DNA from: Laccaria trichodermophora
Taxonomy: Eukaryota > Basidiomycota > Agaricomycetes > Agaricales > Hydnangiaceae
Assembly (NCBI GenBank): GCA_018417955.1
Contig: JACTVC010000019.1
Span: forward strand, 496,001 to 560,000
DNA: 64,000 nucleotides
Direction of reading: 5' to 3'
A program made the position numbers and the translations under genes. Below the pieces are notes generated by a model that worked only from the letters and a program-made list of their open reading frames with translations, had not been told where the DNA came from and ran no database searches. Shown piece after piece: positions 53,635 to 64,000 of this stretch. Position 1 is the stretch's first letter; the number at the start of each line of letters is the position of its first letter.

Positions 53635-56250
53635 ATGTATCTGGGTGGCATGGGTGGTACTGGAAAATCACAAGTCTTCAAAGCCCTCATTTATTTTTTT
53701 CAACAGAGAAATGAGTCTCATAGATTCATTGTACTTGGACCAACAGGATCATCAGCTGCTCTTCTGAATGGATCAACTTATCATTCATTTTTGGGTGTGC
53801 CAATGAGTGGAATGGGTATCAGAAATGAGGCTACAAGCATTGCTCAAGTCAGAGCTAGACTAGATGGAGTTGACTATATATTCTTAGATGAAGTATCAAT
53901 GCTCTCATGCCATGACATGTATAAAATTGCTGCACAGCTGGCCAAAGCACTGAATAACTTCAATGAGCCATATGGTGGTATCAATATGATATTTGCTGGT
54001 GATTTTGCCCAATTACCACCTGTTGGTGGTCAATCTCCATACAGTCACTCAGTTGGAACACAAGTCCATTCAGGCTTGAAGCCAGGTGGTCAAGAAGCAG
54101 CTGTAGGAAAAGCTCTCTGGCATCAGGTTACAACTGTAGTCATACTTAGAGAGAATATGAGGCAGAAAACTCAGACTCCTGAAGATGCATCTCTGAGAAA
54201 AGCATTGGTCAATATGAGATATGGAAATTGTACTGCTGAAGACATTAAATTTTTGAGAACTCTTCAAGCCAGTAAAAAGCCAGGAAGACCTAAGATAGCT
54301 TCAAAGGAATTCAGAAATGTGGCAATTATATGTGGAAGACACACACAAAAAGATCAAATCAATCAAATGGGGTGTGAAAGATTTGCTGAGGAGACAGGCC
54401 AAAAATTGACCCATTTTTATTCTGTAGATAAGTGGGGAAAGGATGCTGATCCAGCTAATAAAACAAAGTGGGGAAAATCAAAGGCTGCTTCAAAATCAAA
54501 GCACAAGTCAAATGAAATTGATTTTGATGATCAACATCAAATCTGGAATGTCAGACATGGGTCAACTGAACACTTTGCTGGAAAGCTTTCACTCTGCCTT
54601 GGGATGCCTGTGATGATTAGAAACAATGATGCAACTGAGCTGTGCATAACAAAAGGTCAAGAAGGATTTGTAGTTGGATGGCAGGCAAAGAAAGGTCCAC
54701 ATGGAAAGAGAATACTGGACACTCTATTTGTAAAATTGGATAAGCCTTCAAAAACTATTCAAATAGCTGGGCTTGCAGAAAATGTAGTGCCTTTAGTTAA
54801 GGGAACTAAAACTATTACATGTACATTCCCTAGTGATCTGAAGGAGTCTATAGAAAGACAACAAGTCTGGGTTCTACCTAATTTTGGAATGACAGATTAT
54901 GCAGCTCAGGGAAAAACTAGACCATACAATGTTGTACATCTCAACAGCTGCCATACTCATATGTCTTACTACACTTGTCTCTCCAGAAGTGCAAGTGCAG
55001 CTGGAACCATCATTCTGCAAGGCTTTGAACCCAGCATTATTACTAGAGGATGTGCAAAATATCTTAGGCAGGAACTCAGAGAACAAGAACTTTTGGATGA
55101 AATTACCAGGCTTAGATATGAAGGGTCACTTTCTTCTTGTGTTATAGGATATACAAGGAATTCATTAATCAGAAATTTCCAAGACTGGAAAGGTACAGAA
55201 TATGTTCCAGAGAAAACAGATGCATCTTTGAGGTGGAGTGAAAGTGATCCAATGGATATACTACCTGTGGTTACAGACAGTCCATGGCAGATAATCAAGA
55301 AAGGCAAAGATAAGACAGCAGAGCAACCCAAGAAACCTTCAACTTTTGTCCCAGCCAAGGGATCAGTTGCAGTCAAGCATAAGCTGGATGGTGATGATGA
55401 GATTAATATAAAGAAAAAGAGTAAAAAAATACTGCAGCCTAGGTCTAGCATCAAGCTGGGACTTCAATGGGATAGTGTAAATTACAGTTGTGCATATGAT
55501 AGCTTATTTGTGATTTTATATCATATTTGGAACATAGATCCTCTGAGGTGGACTGCAAATTTTACAGAGATCAACCAAGGTTATTTAGGTGCATTGGCAG
55601 CTGGTTTCAACAAGGTGCTTGAAGGAACACTTACTTTAGAAAATGTAAGAGATGAACTTAGACATGATCTTCATAATTTAGATCCTATCAAATTTCCTAT
55701 GGGCAAAACAGGAGCCAGCATTGGACAACTTACATTTGAAATGCTTAAGTATGAAAAATATAATGCAGTTGCTGAAATAATATGTTCAGACTGTGGAGAT
55801 GCATATGAAGTGGATGATACACTGGGATATGTTCTACATGCATCTGACCCTATACCAGCATCAACTTCAAAATGGATAGGATCAATTCAGAAGCCATCTA
55901 CAGAAATTTGTGGGGGTTGCTCAGGTGAAATGATTGAGCATGTATCCTATGCAGAGGTTCCAAAGATTATCATCCTGGAGTACCCATACTGTAATACCAA
56001 AACTAGTCACAAGGTAAAGTTTGTGGTAAATGGAGAAGAAGTCTTACTGAGGCTAAGAGGGATCATATACCATGGAGACAATCATTTTACCTCTAGAGTA
56101 TTCTCATCTGAGGGTAAAGTTTGGTTCCATGATGGGATCACCACCAAAAATAAATGCATAGAAGATGGGCAGCTGGATGATAAAAGCAATAATGATCTTA
56201 GATACTATGAAGATCAGGAACTTGTTTTAGCTGTATATTCTCAACTTTAA
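53635..56250 (+). CDS. Helentron helicase and USP-like peptidase in one frame (truncated copy)
   Basis: An 871-codon frame from the Walker A (MYLGGMGGTGKS) through Walker B (FLDEVS), the helicase end (AAQGKTRPYN... HLNSCHTHMSYYTCLSRS) and into the USP-like domain (NYSCAYDS, two CxxC pairs, GDNHFTSR). It therefore shows that helicase and peptidase form one polypeptide in this family. At 54914-54918 it has five A where both full-length copies have four. It also keeps REQELLDE, partly shared with the old copy (RELELLDD) and shortened in the full-length ones. Rep and all N-terminal domains are absent and the ATG is internal, so the fragment itself is unlikely to be functional. Confidence 0.85.
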   Translation: MYLGGMGGTGKSQVFKALIYFFQQRNESHRFIVLGPTGSSAALLNGSTYHSFLGVPMSGMGIRNEATSIAQVRARLDGVDYIFLDEVSMLSCHDMYKIAAQLAKALNNFNEPYGGINMIFAGDFAQLPPVGGQSPYSHSVGTQVHSGLKPGGQEAAVGKALWHQVTTVVILRENMRQKTQTPEDASLRKALVNMRYGNCTAEDIKFLRTLQASKKPGRPKIASKEFRNVAIICGRHTQKDQINQMGCERFAEETGQKLTHFYSVDKWGKDADPANKTKWGKSKAASKSKHKSNEIDFDDQHQIWNVRHGSTEHFAGKLSLCLGMPVMIRNNDATELCITKGQEGFVVGWQAKKGPHGKRILDTLFVKLDKPSKTIQIAGLAENVVPLVKGTKTITCTFPSDLKESIERQQVWVLPNFGMTDYAAQGKTRPYNVVHLNSCHTHMSYYTCLSRSASAAGTIILQGFEPSIITRGCAKYLRQELREQELLDEITRLRYEGSLSSCVIGYTRNSLIRNFQDWKGTEYVPEKTDASLRWSESDPMDILPVVTDSPWQIIKKGKDKTAEQPKKPSTFVPAKGSVAVKHKLDGDDEINIKKKSKKILQPRSSIKLGLQWDSVNYSCAYDSLFVILYHIWNIDPLRWTANFTEINQGYLGALAAGFNKVLEGTLTLENVRDELRHDLHNLDPIKFPMGKTGASIGQLTFEMLKYEKYNAVAEIICSDCGDAYEVDDTLGYVLHASDPIPASTSKWIGSIQKPSTEICGGCSGEMIEHVSYAEVPKIIILEYPYCNTKTSHKVKFVVNGEEVLLRLRGIIYHGDNHFTSRVFSSEGKVWFHDGITTKNKCIEDGQLDDKSNNDLRYYEDQELVLAVYSQL

Positions 56251-56714
56251 ATTAGAACTTTGTCTTGGTAAATTTAACATTAAAATATTAGTAGAAAAAT
56301 ATAATTATGATCATTCAATATAGAAATTATTACTTTACATTCTGTGCTCATTGTCAAACCAAGAAGGTGACAAAAAGATTAAAAAAATCTGGAATCATAA
56401 ATAAAAATGAGATTAAGATCTTTACAACATGGAATGCAAGCTACATTAATTTGAAATGATAATTGTAGATAATTGTAAATAAACCTCAAATAATATTACA
56501 ATCTTTCAGACATTGTTTCTCCAAAATTATTTGAAATTTCTTTACAATTGCTTCACAATAATTTGGTTCAAGTTAATGTGGCTTGCATCCCTTGCCAATA
56601 AAAATATAAAAATATGGTTTTTAAGAAGAAAGTTATTCTAGATATTTTTCAGCATGTGAGGTCCACAGAAAGGACTCATACATGCCATGCGAAGCACTGG
56701 CCCACATCCACAAG

Positions 56715-56921
56715 TTGCCATGATATTGACGGCTAGGCTCAGGGCTTAGAGTCTATTTGCACATATAGAAGAAAACTCAGAAAATAATAAAGTGATTACA
56801 TGTCATTGTAGCTGATGGGATGTTAGGAGGTTGGTTACATGACCAATTTCTCAAAATTAAATTTAGAGTCGACAGGAAGGACTCATACATGCCATGCAAA
56901 GCACTGGCCAACACCCACAAG
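56715..56921 (+). repeat. Extra segment ending in a second Helentron 3' terminus
   Basis: It starts at the T after the first 3' end. The first ~140 bp include GGCTCAGGGCTTAGAGTCTA and AAAACTCAGAAAATAA, weakly like the Helentron leader; then GGAAGGACTCATACATGCC and the hairpin recur to 56921. It could be flanking DNA picked up by bypass of the first terminator, or the remnant of a tiny internally deleted element. Confidence 0.6.
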
Positions 56922-58563
56922 TCATGATAAATTAACAGTAAACGCTTGTGGGCCATAGTAGATATGTTATGGGGTATCATATCATTTCCGATACCTCCAA
57001 GGCCATAAGGAAATAGCCATGGTAGCATAGCAGGAAATAGTTGAGGGTTATTATAAATGGAGTTGGGTTGTTGTGAATGGCCTGCAAACATGATTTTTTT
57101 GTTAGATGTCAAATGCTTCAGTGCTCGAGCCTTTATCGCCTCCAAAGACATGGTAGAATACTCTTCTCCAGTCAGCCCTTGAACTACAAAAGTACAAGGA
57201 CCCTCTTCAGTGCCTATCTCTTCTTCATTATCATGAACACTTGTAGCCTCTCGCTCTCTATTTATTATTGATTGACAATAGTCAATTACAACTGGTGCAT
57301 CACTCAAAGGGTACTGGCTCAAATTCTCCTGTGATATTCCAATGTCAAAGTAGTCAGAATGGTTCAATTTTAACCACTCAAGTGCTTTTGAAATCTGCTT
57401 TTGACGGACCAGCAATGGTGTATGTTGAAGGTCTTTTTTGGTAGGTTGACAAGGTCCAGTAAACATAACAGCCAAGACTTCATCAAGTTCTTCAAGAGGA
57501 GGAGGAAGAGTGTCATAAATCTTTGCAACAGGATTTTGGAAAGTTATTGCATTTGCATGCATCTTGTACCATCCAGAGGCTACTTTGATTATACAGCGAT
57601 TGTGGTGAACATGTGATATGAGCAGCTGTTCAACGTAAGTTAAGCAAGCAAGCTCATCAGGAATTTTACCAAGCCAAAAACCATTACAAAGTGCATTAGT
57701 AGGTATTTTTCCTTTGTCTAGACTTTTATTGCAAGTATTGCATATATATTTACAGTCATCATCAATCACAGGCCCTGAGATTTCATGGATTTCATCATGT
57801 TCAGATTTTCTTTCTATTCAGGAAGCCCCTTCTCGAATCAAGGGTTCCAAGTTACTTGAGGTATCAGATCACTTTAACATGTCTGATAATTTTGTTAGCT
57901 GATCACAAACTGCGCATCCAGATTCAAGAAGTTTGGAAGGGAGTGTGTCTTCACAGAATCCACTAATTATTTTATGAATTAATTTCTTAGAGGGTGGTTT
58001 AGGTGGGAAATTAGTGATTTTTGATGTCTGATAAGTAGACTTATTCTCTTTACTTCTCTTAATTTTATATGTTGGACCTTTTAAAAACTTAATATATTTT
58101 TTTTAATGATTTTTTTCTTGTCTGCTTTACTGAGACCCTTGTACCACTTAGCTTGACATTCAGAAGATGTCAAAGCTGGTTGTTCTGGGGCAAACAATGT
58201 ATAAAATTGAGAACATCATGAGGAACACATATGTGCTGATAAAACCTCCAATACCTCTGCAACTGGAGATTTGCTTGATATTGTAACATTGTGCATCTTT
58301 GCAATGGATTTCGCTTGAACCAATGATATTTTTCCCTTTAATAATTCCAATGGCATATAACATATAAGCAGTTCAGAGTTTTTACGTAACTCAGCCTGAG
58401 CAGCTTGAAGCACAAACTGGCCAATGTATTTATAATTAACCGAGGTTGCATTCTGTAGCTCTAGACTGTATGGTGTGATGTAATTTTTTATGTCACTCAA
58501 GTTTGTGCTAATCTTTCCACCTCCATATTGAATGGAAGGCACAACTGCCATCGTTGCTTGACA
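56922..58563 (-). pseudogene. Diverged Helentron, N-terminal part
   Basis: Minus-strand homologue of residues of about 340 to 897 of the intact Rep-helicase protein. Blocks: LLICYMPLELLKGKISL, CNTCNKSLDKGKIP, KIYDTLPPPLEELDEVLAV, FTGPCQPTKKDLQHTPLLVR, VVQGLTGEEYSTMSLEA and MLPWLFPYGLGGIGND, ending at LLLIYHD where the younger Helentron is inserted (target T at 56922). Stops and frame breaks occur between 57770 and 58215 (for example a TGA near 57818). The right edge is the E4 terminus at 58564. With 46372-47836 it makes the two ends of a single old insertion. Confidence 0.78.
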
Positions 58564-58862
58564 CACTTCAGTCACCTACCTTGACCAAGCTATTAGCTAG
58601 GAAATCTTGAAAAATTATCCAGGCTAATAGATCCTTTGGCCGTTTATTTTTTTGCCTCTGGAGAAAAATATATTATTGCATTGGGCAAAAATGTTTGGCC
58701 TTCAATATTGTAACCAGAAATATTTGGGCTGATATTTTGTATGGAAAAATATCCTAGCCATCTGAAAGTGGTCAGAAATATTTGAAGCATATTAGAGTGG
58801 TAGGAAATATTTGAAGTGTTTCAGACTGGTAGGAGATTTTTAAGCTGTGTGACACTGCTGAA

Positions 58863-59036
58863 AAATGTTTTAGCCATGTCACACTGCTAAGAAATTTTTG
58901 AACCATATTACACTGCTGAGAAATTTTTTAGCCATGTCACACTGCTGAAAAATGTTTTGACCATGTCACACTGCTCGGAAATGTTTTAGCCATGTCACAC
59001 TGCTGAAAAATGTTTCAGCCATGTCACATAGGCAAA
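58863..59036. repeat. Subterminal 29-bp tandem repeats of E4
   Basis: Six units start at 58863, 58892, 58921, 58950, 58979 and 59008, exactly 29 bp apart, of the form AAATGTTTTAGCCATGTCAC followed by ACTGCTGAA. E3 and E1 have four. The array ends at GGGGTCCTAGTTTC plus an A-run (about 59068-59089). Confidence 0.72.
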
Positions 59037-60032
59037 AAATTTCCTGCCAGTGTCACAGAGTATCTGGGGTCCTAGTTTCAAAAAAAAAACTTCAAAAATT
59101 TCTGACCATTCAAACTTTTATCTTCTGGATTCAACTTTTCTACAAAATTTATCATAAGGATCATTTTGGTCCTAAACTTCCATTTTTACTTTATATCATA
59201 TTTTTCTTATAGAAAAACTAGATTATATATTGCATCCAGCACTATCTATTGGTATTCAGCTATTTGTTATATAGTTATAGCCTCTAAATTCTACTCTATC
59301 AGATAATAAAGGTTGCTACTGACTGCTCTTATGTTGGGTATATATTGATAACTATCTATAATAGTCTAGCCTTACCTACTGAATTATTACTGATGTCTAT
59401 TATTCTTGCAAATTACCAGAAGTGAATATTGGCTGATGTGTGAGCCATATTTCTTCACTGAAGTATGTTTCTGAAGACTAGAGTGAGTTTGGGAACTGTC
59501 AGATTGACTATGCCAGCTTTTTTTTTCACTTTTATAGAGGTATGTATATTTCTGAGGACTGCAGAGAGCTCTGAGGATTGTCAGTGTCTGAAGTTATAGA
59601 TATGTATAATATGATGTATTCATATCTGTTAACCATAATAACATGCTGACTACCAGTACTTTACTGTGCCCCACCTATTTCTGCAGGAATGGCTAGAATC
59701 TCCTAGAGTTCTGGTCTCTCTATTACAAATACTTGAATTTCCTTTTTTAGATATAGACCTTAGACCTTGACAACAGTACCCAACAACAAGTCCTATTTTT
59801 TTCTCATTTTTACCACATTTTCTAAATGATTTTCATTTAAAATAGTAATTGTGCCTCATTTACTCTGATTTCAGCTCTGCAACATTATAACCAATAGTGA
59901 TTACCATCTAATATTTTTCTTTAATGTTTCTTGTACTTTATTGTAATTTTCTGGCAATATTTGCACAAATTACCTTATTTGGAAATATGCATAGACCATG
60001 TGCACTATACACCAACATTGTCAATAACAGTT

Positions 60033-60249
60033 ACAGCTGAATGCAGAATGATAGGCCATGCCAGACCGACACATGCACAGGGCAGACTGTCAAATTTTCA
60101 AAGCAATATGATGGCTGAGGCTGCTGAGTTCTCACCAAGTTCTCACAATGAGTCAAATAATTGATGTTACTGTAGTACCACAGTAACATTTGAGAGTCTG
60201 CTCTATGTATGTGTTAATCTGCATAATCTATCATTCTGCATTCAGCTGT
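60033..60249. mobile_element. 217-bp MITE in E4 left arm
   Basis: Ends are ACAGCTGAATGCAGAATGAT and its inverse; the inverted repeats extend imperfectly to about 63 bp. The corresponding site in E3 (about 49250-49260, AACAGTTAATAGTATG) lacks it, giving an empty-site comparison. A target duplication is not clear (TTA left, TGA right). No coding capacity. Confidence 0.75.
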
Positions 60250-63129
60250 GATGGTATGTCTATTCTTTTCCTTTTTTTTCTGTTTTTCTAGCTATATTTG
60301 TATCATTTACCATATTAGAAAATATCCACAGACCATGTATATGGTATAGAAATATTGTTAACAATAGTCTATTATTTTTCTCTATTTCTTCTGATTTTCT
60401 GGCTATATTTTCATTCATTACCATATTTGGAAATATGCACAGACCAAGTAAACAGTACATCAACATTATCAACAACCATTTATATCATGTAATTTTTTTT
60501 TCCTAACTTTTCTAGCTATATTTGTATTAATTACCATTTTAGGAAATGTGCACAGACCATGTATACAACACCCCAATATTGTCAACAACAGTCCATTATT
60601 TTTCTCTTTTTCTTCTAATTTTTTGGGCTAAATTGAATTATTAAATTATTATGTTAGGAAATGTACCCAGACCATGTATCTATTTTTCCCCCCTTTTGTC
60701 TGACTCTCTGGATATATTTCCAGAATAGGAAATGTGCAAAGGCCATCAACAACAGTTTATTATTTTTTCTCCTTTTTTTTCTGATAGCAGTGGTGGTATT
60801 GTAAGTGCCAAAATCTTTCTTGGAAAGACAGATCACATGTTATATTACATGACCAGATCATACGATGCCCAACATAAACAACTATATAATGCATATGAGA
60901 TAACTATAGTCACCTATTTTTCTCTTTTTTTTCTGATTTTCTGGCTATATTTTTACTAATTACCATATTTGGAAATATGCACAGACCAAGTAAATAATAC
61001 ATCAACATTATCAACAACCATTTATGTTATGTGAATTTCTTTTCTCATTTTTGGCTATATTTTCATTAATTACTATATTAGGAAATGTGCACAGACCATG
61101 TGAATAGTACCCCATCAATACCACTCTTCCTATTTTATTCTGATTTTATTCTGGTAAAATTCTATATATTGGAATAGATTATCTGTGCATCAAATGCGGA
61201 GCTGTCAATGAAAGTGGTATTGCAAGTGTGTGAAGGCTGAGCTGCAGCTCAGTCCAAAGAGAGGAAGAATGGGGGAAAGAGACTAGATGTAGGCATATTT
61301 TAGCAAGATTTGAGATTGCTCCAGAAATCCAAAGCTACAGTTCTTTGCATTCCTGTTTGCACACTGAAATTATGAAAATCATATTTGATTTTGTATCTTC
61401 ATCACAGATTGTCATGTATCAGGGCATTTTGAATCTCTCAAACCCCAACTCTCATGGTGCCTCAGATATCAGATGAGATCCAGGCACAGATCATTGTTTG
61501 CTATGATGAGCAACATCTATCAGTGCTAGACATTACAAGCCTTGGTGGATGTAACTGATCTCTTACTTCCCAATTTGTGGGTCACAATACAATACATATA
61601 CATATGATTCCTAAACTTCATTATGCAAACAACAGTGCAAAGTACTGTAACCTCTGCTATCTCTTGGGAAGTCCATGAGTGGTTGGATACAGATGCAGGA
61701 TGGGATAACACTGCAGATCTGATAAGACCTGCCCTGATAAACTATGCTGACACTTGTACTCTTGGAGTAATGTCAATATAAGTGTCTGGCAAGCTAAGTG
61801 AGTAGCTACTTATGCTCTAGAATGTCACAAGTGTAGCTGTAGTCACCTTTCCCAGAATGCTGCAGAAGGGTTTAGCAGGAAGTACTGGTCACATGATGTC
61901 TACTACCTATCCTCACACAAGCTCTCCTAAAAGAGTCACAATCTACAGCTGACCTTGTCACTCTATTCCTTCACTAGGCTTCATAAACAGTCATGAAGAC
62001 AATACTCTTAGATGCAAGTGGAAACAGAGAAGATGCATGTACAAAGATGCATAAGAAACATGACTAAAATATAACATAACCTGAGTGTGACTACTGTGAT
62101 ATGCATATGTAGGGTAGGATCCATTGAATAGGGAATATATCTGATAGCCTGACCCCTCATACATGGGACTACTAGTGACAAGTATGGAAATGGCTGGCAT
62201 ATATGGGATCTTATCCATCTTTTACATTATTTACTTTCCATTGCTTAGCTATTGTGTCACATGACTCCTTTGTATACTTGTCAGTAGTAGTCATAAATAC
62301 AAAGCAAGAACATGTATCAATGGGCATGGAAGTAATAGCACAAATAACAAACAAACATCTAACTCACATAGTTATTCATATTCCATATCATGTGATATAA
62401 CAGTCATGTGATACAGTCATATGATATGACATGGGACAATAAAATCATGTGACATGATCATGTGATATATAATAGTCAGGTGACATCGTCATGTGATGTG
62501 ATCATGTGATGGATCATATGATCTGGTCATGTGATATAACATGTGATCTGTCTTTCCAAGAAAGATTTTGGCACTTACAATACCACCACTGCTATCAGAA
62601 AAAAAAGGAGAAAAAATAATAAACTGTTGTTGATGGCCTTTGCACATTTCCTATTCTGGAAATATATCCAGAGAGTCAGACAAAAGGGGGGAAAAATAGA
62701 TACATGGTCTGGGTACATTTCCTAACATAATAATTTAATAATTCAATTTAGCCCAAAAAATTAGAAGAAAAAGAGAAAAATAATGGACTGTTGTTGACAA
62801 TATTGGGGTGTTGTATACATGGTCTGTGCACATTTCCTAAAATGGTAATTAATACAAATATAGCTAGAAAAGTTAGGAAAAAAAAATTACATGATATAAA
62901 TGGTTGTTGATAATGTTGATGTACTGTTTACTTGGTCTGTGCATATTTCCAAATATGGTAATGAATGAAAATATAGCCAGAAAATCAGAAGAAATAGAGA
63001 AAAATAATAGACTATTGTTAACAATATTTCTATACCATATACATGGTCTGTGGATATTTTCTAATATGGTAAATGATACAAATATAGCTAGAAAAACAGA
63101 AAAAAAAGGAAAAGAATAGACATACCATC

Positions 63130-63346
63130 ACAGCTGAATGCAGAATGATAGATTATGCAGATTAACACATACATAGAGCAGACTCTCAAATGTTACTGTG
63201 GTACTACAGTAACATCAATTATTTGACTCATTGTGAGAACTTGGTGAGAACTCAGCAGCCTCAGCCATCATATTGCTTTGAAAATTTGACAGTCTGCCCT
63301 GTGCATGTGTCGGTCTGGCATGGCCTATCATTCTGCATTCAGCTGT
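63130..63346. mobile_element. Same MITE in E4 right arm, mirrored
   Basis: Exact mirror of 60033-60249 about the E4 centre. Its presence in both arms at the same relative position means the arms were made, or made equal, after the MITE inserted. Confidence 0.75.
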
Positions 63347-64000
63347 AACTGTTATTGACAATGTTGGTGTATAGTGCACATGGTCTATGCATATTTCCAA
63401 ATAAGGTAATTTGTGCAAATATTGCCAGAAAATTACAATAAAGTACAAGAAACATTAAAGAAAAATATTAGATGGTAATCACTATTGGTTATAATGTTGC
63501 AGAGCTGAAATCAGAGTAAATGAGGCACAATTACTATTTTAAATGAAAATCATTTAGAAAATGTGGTAAAAATGAGAAAAAAATAGGACTTGTTGTTGGG
63601 TACTGTTGTCAAGGTCTAAGGTCTATATCTAAAAAAGGAAATTCAAGTATTTGTAATAGAGAGACCAGAACTCTAGGAGATTCTAGCCATTCCTGCAGAA
63701 ATAGGTGGGGCACAGTAAAGTACTGGTAGTCAGCATGTTATTATGGTTAACAGATATGAATACATCATATTATACATATCTATAACTTCAGACACTGACA
63801 ATCCTCAGAGCTCTCTGCAGTCCTCAGAAATATACATACCTCTATAAAAGTGAAAAAAAAAGCTGGCATAGTCAATCTGACAGTTCCCAAACTCACTCTA
63901 GTCTTCAGAAACATACTTCAGTGAAGAAATATGGCTCACACATCAGCCAATATTCACTTCTGGTAATTTGCAAGAATAATAGACATCAGTAATAATTCAG

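Larger units (their letters stand above)
53628..56921 (+). mobile_element. Fourth Helentron copy, 3' fragment, with two consecutive 3' ends
   Basis: It joins E3 at the codons for LKMYLGG (Walker A region) and follows the intact copies to a 3' end at 56714 (CATCCACAAG, then T). About 200 bp later a second 3' end occurs (AAGGACTCATA, GCCATGCAAAGCACTGGC hairpin, CACCCACAAG ending 56921, then T). The second T joins directly to the coding region of the old minus-strand Helentron, so 56921 is the insertion boundary. The 5' ~7 kb are missing. A 3' stem-loop like that of the intact copies is near 56430-56590. Confidence 0.8.
58564..64000. mobile_element. E4: non-autonomous palindromic KDZ-type element, runs off the window
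   Basis: It begins CACTTCAGTCACCTACC at 58564. Positions pair as x with 123379-x, so its right end is predicted at 64815, outside the window, giving a full length of about 6.25 kb. The arms (58564 to about 60874, and about 62505 onwards) are near-identical; the interior (about 60875-62505) is asymmetric and contains pieces also found in E3 and E1. Both arms contain the same small MITE. The 8-bp left flank is GCTTGACA. No gene: open frames inside are AT-rich and match only other copies of the element. Confidence 0.82.

Noticed and set aside
58863..59036. 29-bp repeats as a CRISPR-like array
   Set aside because: Units are contiguous without spacers and are part of transposon ends in a eukaryotic genome.

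Overview
The window looks like part of a transposon-saturated genome of a mushroom-forming fungus (Agaricomycetes, Basidiomycota). The few host-like genes are GC-rich and have many short GT-AG introns. The DNA between and inside them is AT-rich mobile-element sequence of families I associate with basidiomycetes: Helitron2/Helentron-type rolling-circle elements with a Rep-helicase, and a Kyakuja-Dileera-Zisupton (KDZ) transposase. I cannot name the species. No rRNA, convincing tRNA, CRISPR or bacterial feature was seen.

Layout, left to right. 1-2982: multi-exon host-type gene, 5' end outside the window, with an in-frame TGA. 2983-4402: short tandem repeats, then an AT-rich degenerate array. 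4403-14423: full-length Helentron, minus strand. 14424-14819: purine-rich repeats. 14820-20619: palindromic non-autonomous KDZ-type element (E1) with an 8-bp target duplication, inserted in an 86-bp satellite that continues to about 21100. 21291-21673: orphan right end of a second TIR subfamily. 21674-24148: a 5'-truncated but open host-type gene. 24355-28578: decayed KDZ transposase gene with an array of micro-exons, plus its right TIR. 28579-29292 and 39315-40233: two halves of a minus-strand gene split by a second Helentron copy (29293-39313, plus strand). 41028-45194: 5' fragment of a third Helentron, itself carrying a 1.44-kb hAT-like element (41981-43420). 45195-46371: left end of a second-subfamily TIR element that holds a PEX6 gene fragment. 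46372-47836 and 56922-58563: the two ends of an old, diverged Helentron on the minus strand. Between them lie palindromic element E3 (47837-53627) and a 3' fragment of a young Helentron (53628-56921). 58564 to the window end: palindromic element E4, with a small MITE present in both arms.

How the parts relate. The autonomous Helentron would encode one very long protein: zinc-finger and repeat-rich N-terminus, HUH/Y2 Rep nuclease, PIF1-type helicase, then a ubiquitin-specific-protease-like (USP, C19-type) cysteine peptidase. In both full-length copies one missing A splits this into two overlapping frames just before the last helicase motif. The truncated copy at 53635-56250 keeps one frame. 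All Helentron ends agree on a T|T target, a TATGAGTCC 5' end matched by an inverted copy near the 3' end, and a 3' hairpin followed by ...CACAAG. The KDZ gene would supply transposase to E1, E3 and E4, whose ends match its right TIR and carry exactly 29-bp spaced subterminal repeats; but this KDZ gene is itself broken.

Most notable: the shared frameshift in two near-identical 10-kb Helentrons; the USP-like domain kept in a diverged relative; the covarying 3' hairpin; the KDZ micro-exon array; the kilobase-scale palindromic KDZ derivatives; the PEX6 fragment; and a Helentron copy with two consecutive 3' ends.
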